DNA of 64,000 bases, taken from contig JAFKGQ010000014.1 in the NCBI GenBank assembly GCA_017307755.1, forward strand, positions 209,036 to 273,035, in the 5' to 3' direction. This DNA comes from Chitinophagaceae bacterium (GTDB taxonomy: Bacteria; Bacteroidota; Bacteroidia; Chitinophagales; Chitinophagaceae). The notes under the pieces were generated by a model. It searched no databases, had not been told where the DNA came from, and saw only the letters and a program-made list of their open reading frames with translations. The position numbers were made by a program, and so were the translations under genes. The first letter of the stretch is position 1; the number at the start of each line of letters is the position of its first letter. Shown one piece after another: positions 63,028 through 64,000 of the stretch.

Positions 63028-63921
63028 ATGAACTTTTCACTGCTGCAGATGCACAACTTCCATAAATACCTTGCCATTACCTCTCTGGAAGAAGCCTGGG
63101 GCTTCTATGTAACGACAGTTGGCTATACCCGTACAGACCCCAACCAAGTATACCCACAAAACCAGGAACACCCGCTGACCCATTCCTTCACCTGGAACAA
63201 AGGCCGTATCCTCAACGACTACTATATTATATTTATCTCAAAAGGCCAGGGCGTCTTCGAATCGGCGGTTAGCCAGCCCACCGTCATCAAAGCCGGCACC
63301 TGTTTCTTCCTCTTCCCTGAAGTTTGGCACCGTTATAAGCCCGACAGAAGCACAGGCTGGGAAGAATACTGGATAGGTTTCCGGGGAGGATACCCTGATC
63401 AACTGATGACAAAAGGCTTCTTTAGCTCGGATCTCCCGGTAGTAAGCCCGGGCCTCAATGACACTTTGCTGGGATTGATGCAAAAAGTTGTGGAGAACGT
63501 ACGGTCCGGTACCCCCGGTTACCACCAGGTAATATCCGGCATTACATTACAGATCCTGGGATTGATACACGCGCTGTCCACCCACAAAAACTTCAACAGC
63601 GATGTGGATGAACAGGCAGTGGAAAAAGCAAAATTTTTTCTGCGGGAGAACCTGGAAGCGCCCCTGGATATGAAACAGCTGATGCGCGAATTACCGATGA
63701 GCTATTCGAAGTTCAGAAAAATGTTCAAACAGGCTACAGGTGAATCTCCAAACCAATATCATTTGAACCTCCGGCTGGACAAAGCCCGTGAACTGCTAAA
63801 CACCACCAACCTCAACGTAACCGAAGTGGCCTATAGCCTGGGCTTTGATTCCGTATTCTATTTTTCCAAACTCTTTAAGAAAAAGAATGGCATCAGCCCC
63901 AGGTCATTTAGGGAAAAGTAA
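63028..63921 (+). CDS. AraC-family transcriptional regulator of PUL C
   Basis: This 297-residue regulator has an N-terminal cupin arm (RILNDYYIIFISKGQGVFES, ... FFLFPEVWHRYKPD) and a C-terminal double HTH (LDMKQLMRELPMSYSKFRKMF, LNVTEVAYSLGFDSVFYFSKLF) ending ISPRSFR. ATG 63028 is used; ATG 63049 is equally plausible and matches the usual start of related proteins, while a TTG at 62995 is unlikely. It is divergent from the susC-led operon across a 136-bp gap, so it is its likely activator, sensing a rhamnose- or galacturonate-derived ligand. Confidence 0.92.
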   Translation: MNFSLLQMHNFHKYLAITSLEEAWGFYVTTVGYTRTDPNQVYPQNQEHPLTHSFTWNKGRILNDYYIIFISKGQGVFESAVSQPTVIKAGTCFFLFPEVWHRYKPDRSTGWEEYWIGFRGGYPDQLMTKGFFSSDLPVVSPGLNDTLLGLMQKVVENVRSGTPGYHQVISGITLQILGLIHALSTHKNFNSDVDEQAVEKAKFFLRENLEAPLDMKQLMRELPMSYSKFRKMFKQATGESPNQYHLNLRLDKARELLNTTNLNVTEVAYSLGFDSVFYFSKLFKKKNGISPRSFREK

Positions 63922-64000
63922 GATACCGCTGCCTCAACAGATCTTTCATAAAGACATTGATCTCGAACTGATCCGCCACCGGCTCATTCTTAAATGGTAT
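63908..64000 (-). CDS. C-terminal end of an unidentified gene (5' beyond window)
   Basis: An open minus-strand frame enters from the right edge and reads 30 residues (including VADQFEINVFMKDLLRQRY) to a TAA at 63908-63910. It overlaps the AraC 3' end by 14 bp in convergent orientation, as other gene pairs here do. It is too short to assign; the composition is protein-like. Confidence 0.45.
   Translation of the reverse strand: MPFKNEPVADQFEINVFMKDLLRQRYLTFP

Overview
The window is typical of a soil or plant-associated Bacteroidota, most likely Chitinophagaceae (Chitinophaga-like). It has three SusC/SusD outer-membrane pairs, ECF sigma/FecR signalling, T9SS-type sorting domains, LytS/LytTR regulation and TAnnTTTG-type -7 boxes. 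GC content is moderate and coding density is very high. No gap exceeds 300 bases; the longest is about 180. No rRNA, tRNA, CRISPR array, insertion sequence or prophage was found.

Layout. 1-2.8 kb: end of an RND permease fused in frame to its outer-membrane factor. 2.7-7.5 kb: an APC permease, a DapA-family lyase, a FAD amino-acid dehydrogenase and a divergent AraC regulator, which fit hydroxyproline catabolism. 7.6-11.7 kb: a secreted T9SS-like protein, a GH3 enzyme and a small membrane protein. 11.7-16 kb: two tandem XRE genes, then a LacI regulator, an anomeric sugar kinase and a GH109 enzyme, which look like a GalNAc release-and-capture module with a LacI-type palindrome before the kinase. 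15.9-16.6 kb: an AT-rich HigBA-like toxin-antitoxin pair with an operator laid over its promoter. 16.7-22.3 kb: a DUF5916 barrel protein, a divergent LytS/LytTR pair and a MocR regulator. 22.3-25.3 kb: a translationally coupled pair, a T9SS protein and a YadA-head/S74 chaperone protein.

From 25.4 to 63.9 kb lie three polysaccharide utilization loci (PULs), nearly all on the minus strand, with a dgt gene between the first and second. PUL A (25.4-34.4 kb) has a divergent sigma factor, FecR, SusC/D, a LamG lipoprotein and a GH130 lipoprotein, and ends in an intrinsic terminator. PUL B (35.8-50.5 kb) has sigma, FecR, SusC/D, a GH20 hexosaminidase, a NagX-like membrane protein and a 1564-residue fusion of an FG-GAP/UnbV lipoprotein with an ADP-ribosylglycohydrolase. 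PUL C (50.5-63.9 kb) has a divergent AraC regulator, SusC/D, a PhyH dioxygenase, GH106, GH28, an NmrA-like protein, a short probably truncated secreted domain and an FAH-family enzyme. It suggests rhamnogalacturonan or pectin breakdown. The last gene of PUL C overlaps the sigma gene of PUL B by one base (TAGTG), so the two loci may be activated in sequence.

The observations most worth following are the UnbV/ADP-ribosylglycohydrolase fusion, whose junction keeps an out-of-frame TAATG stop/start overlap; the RND-OMF fusion with an intact internal lipobox; the similar stem-loops 73-82 nt before both FecR-linked susC genes; the GalNAc module with its operator; and the coupling of PUL C to PUL B.
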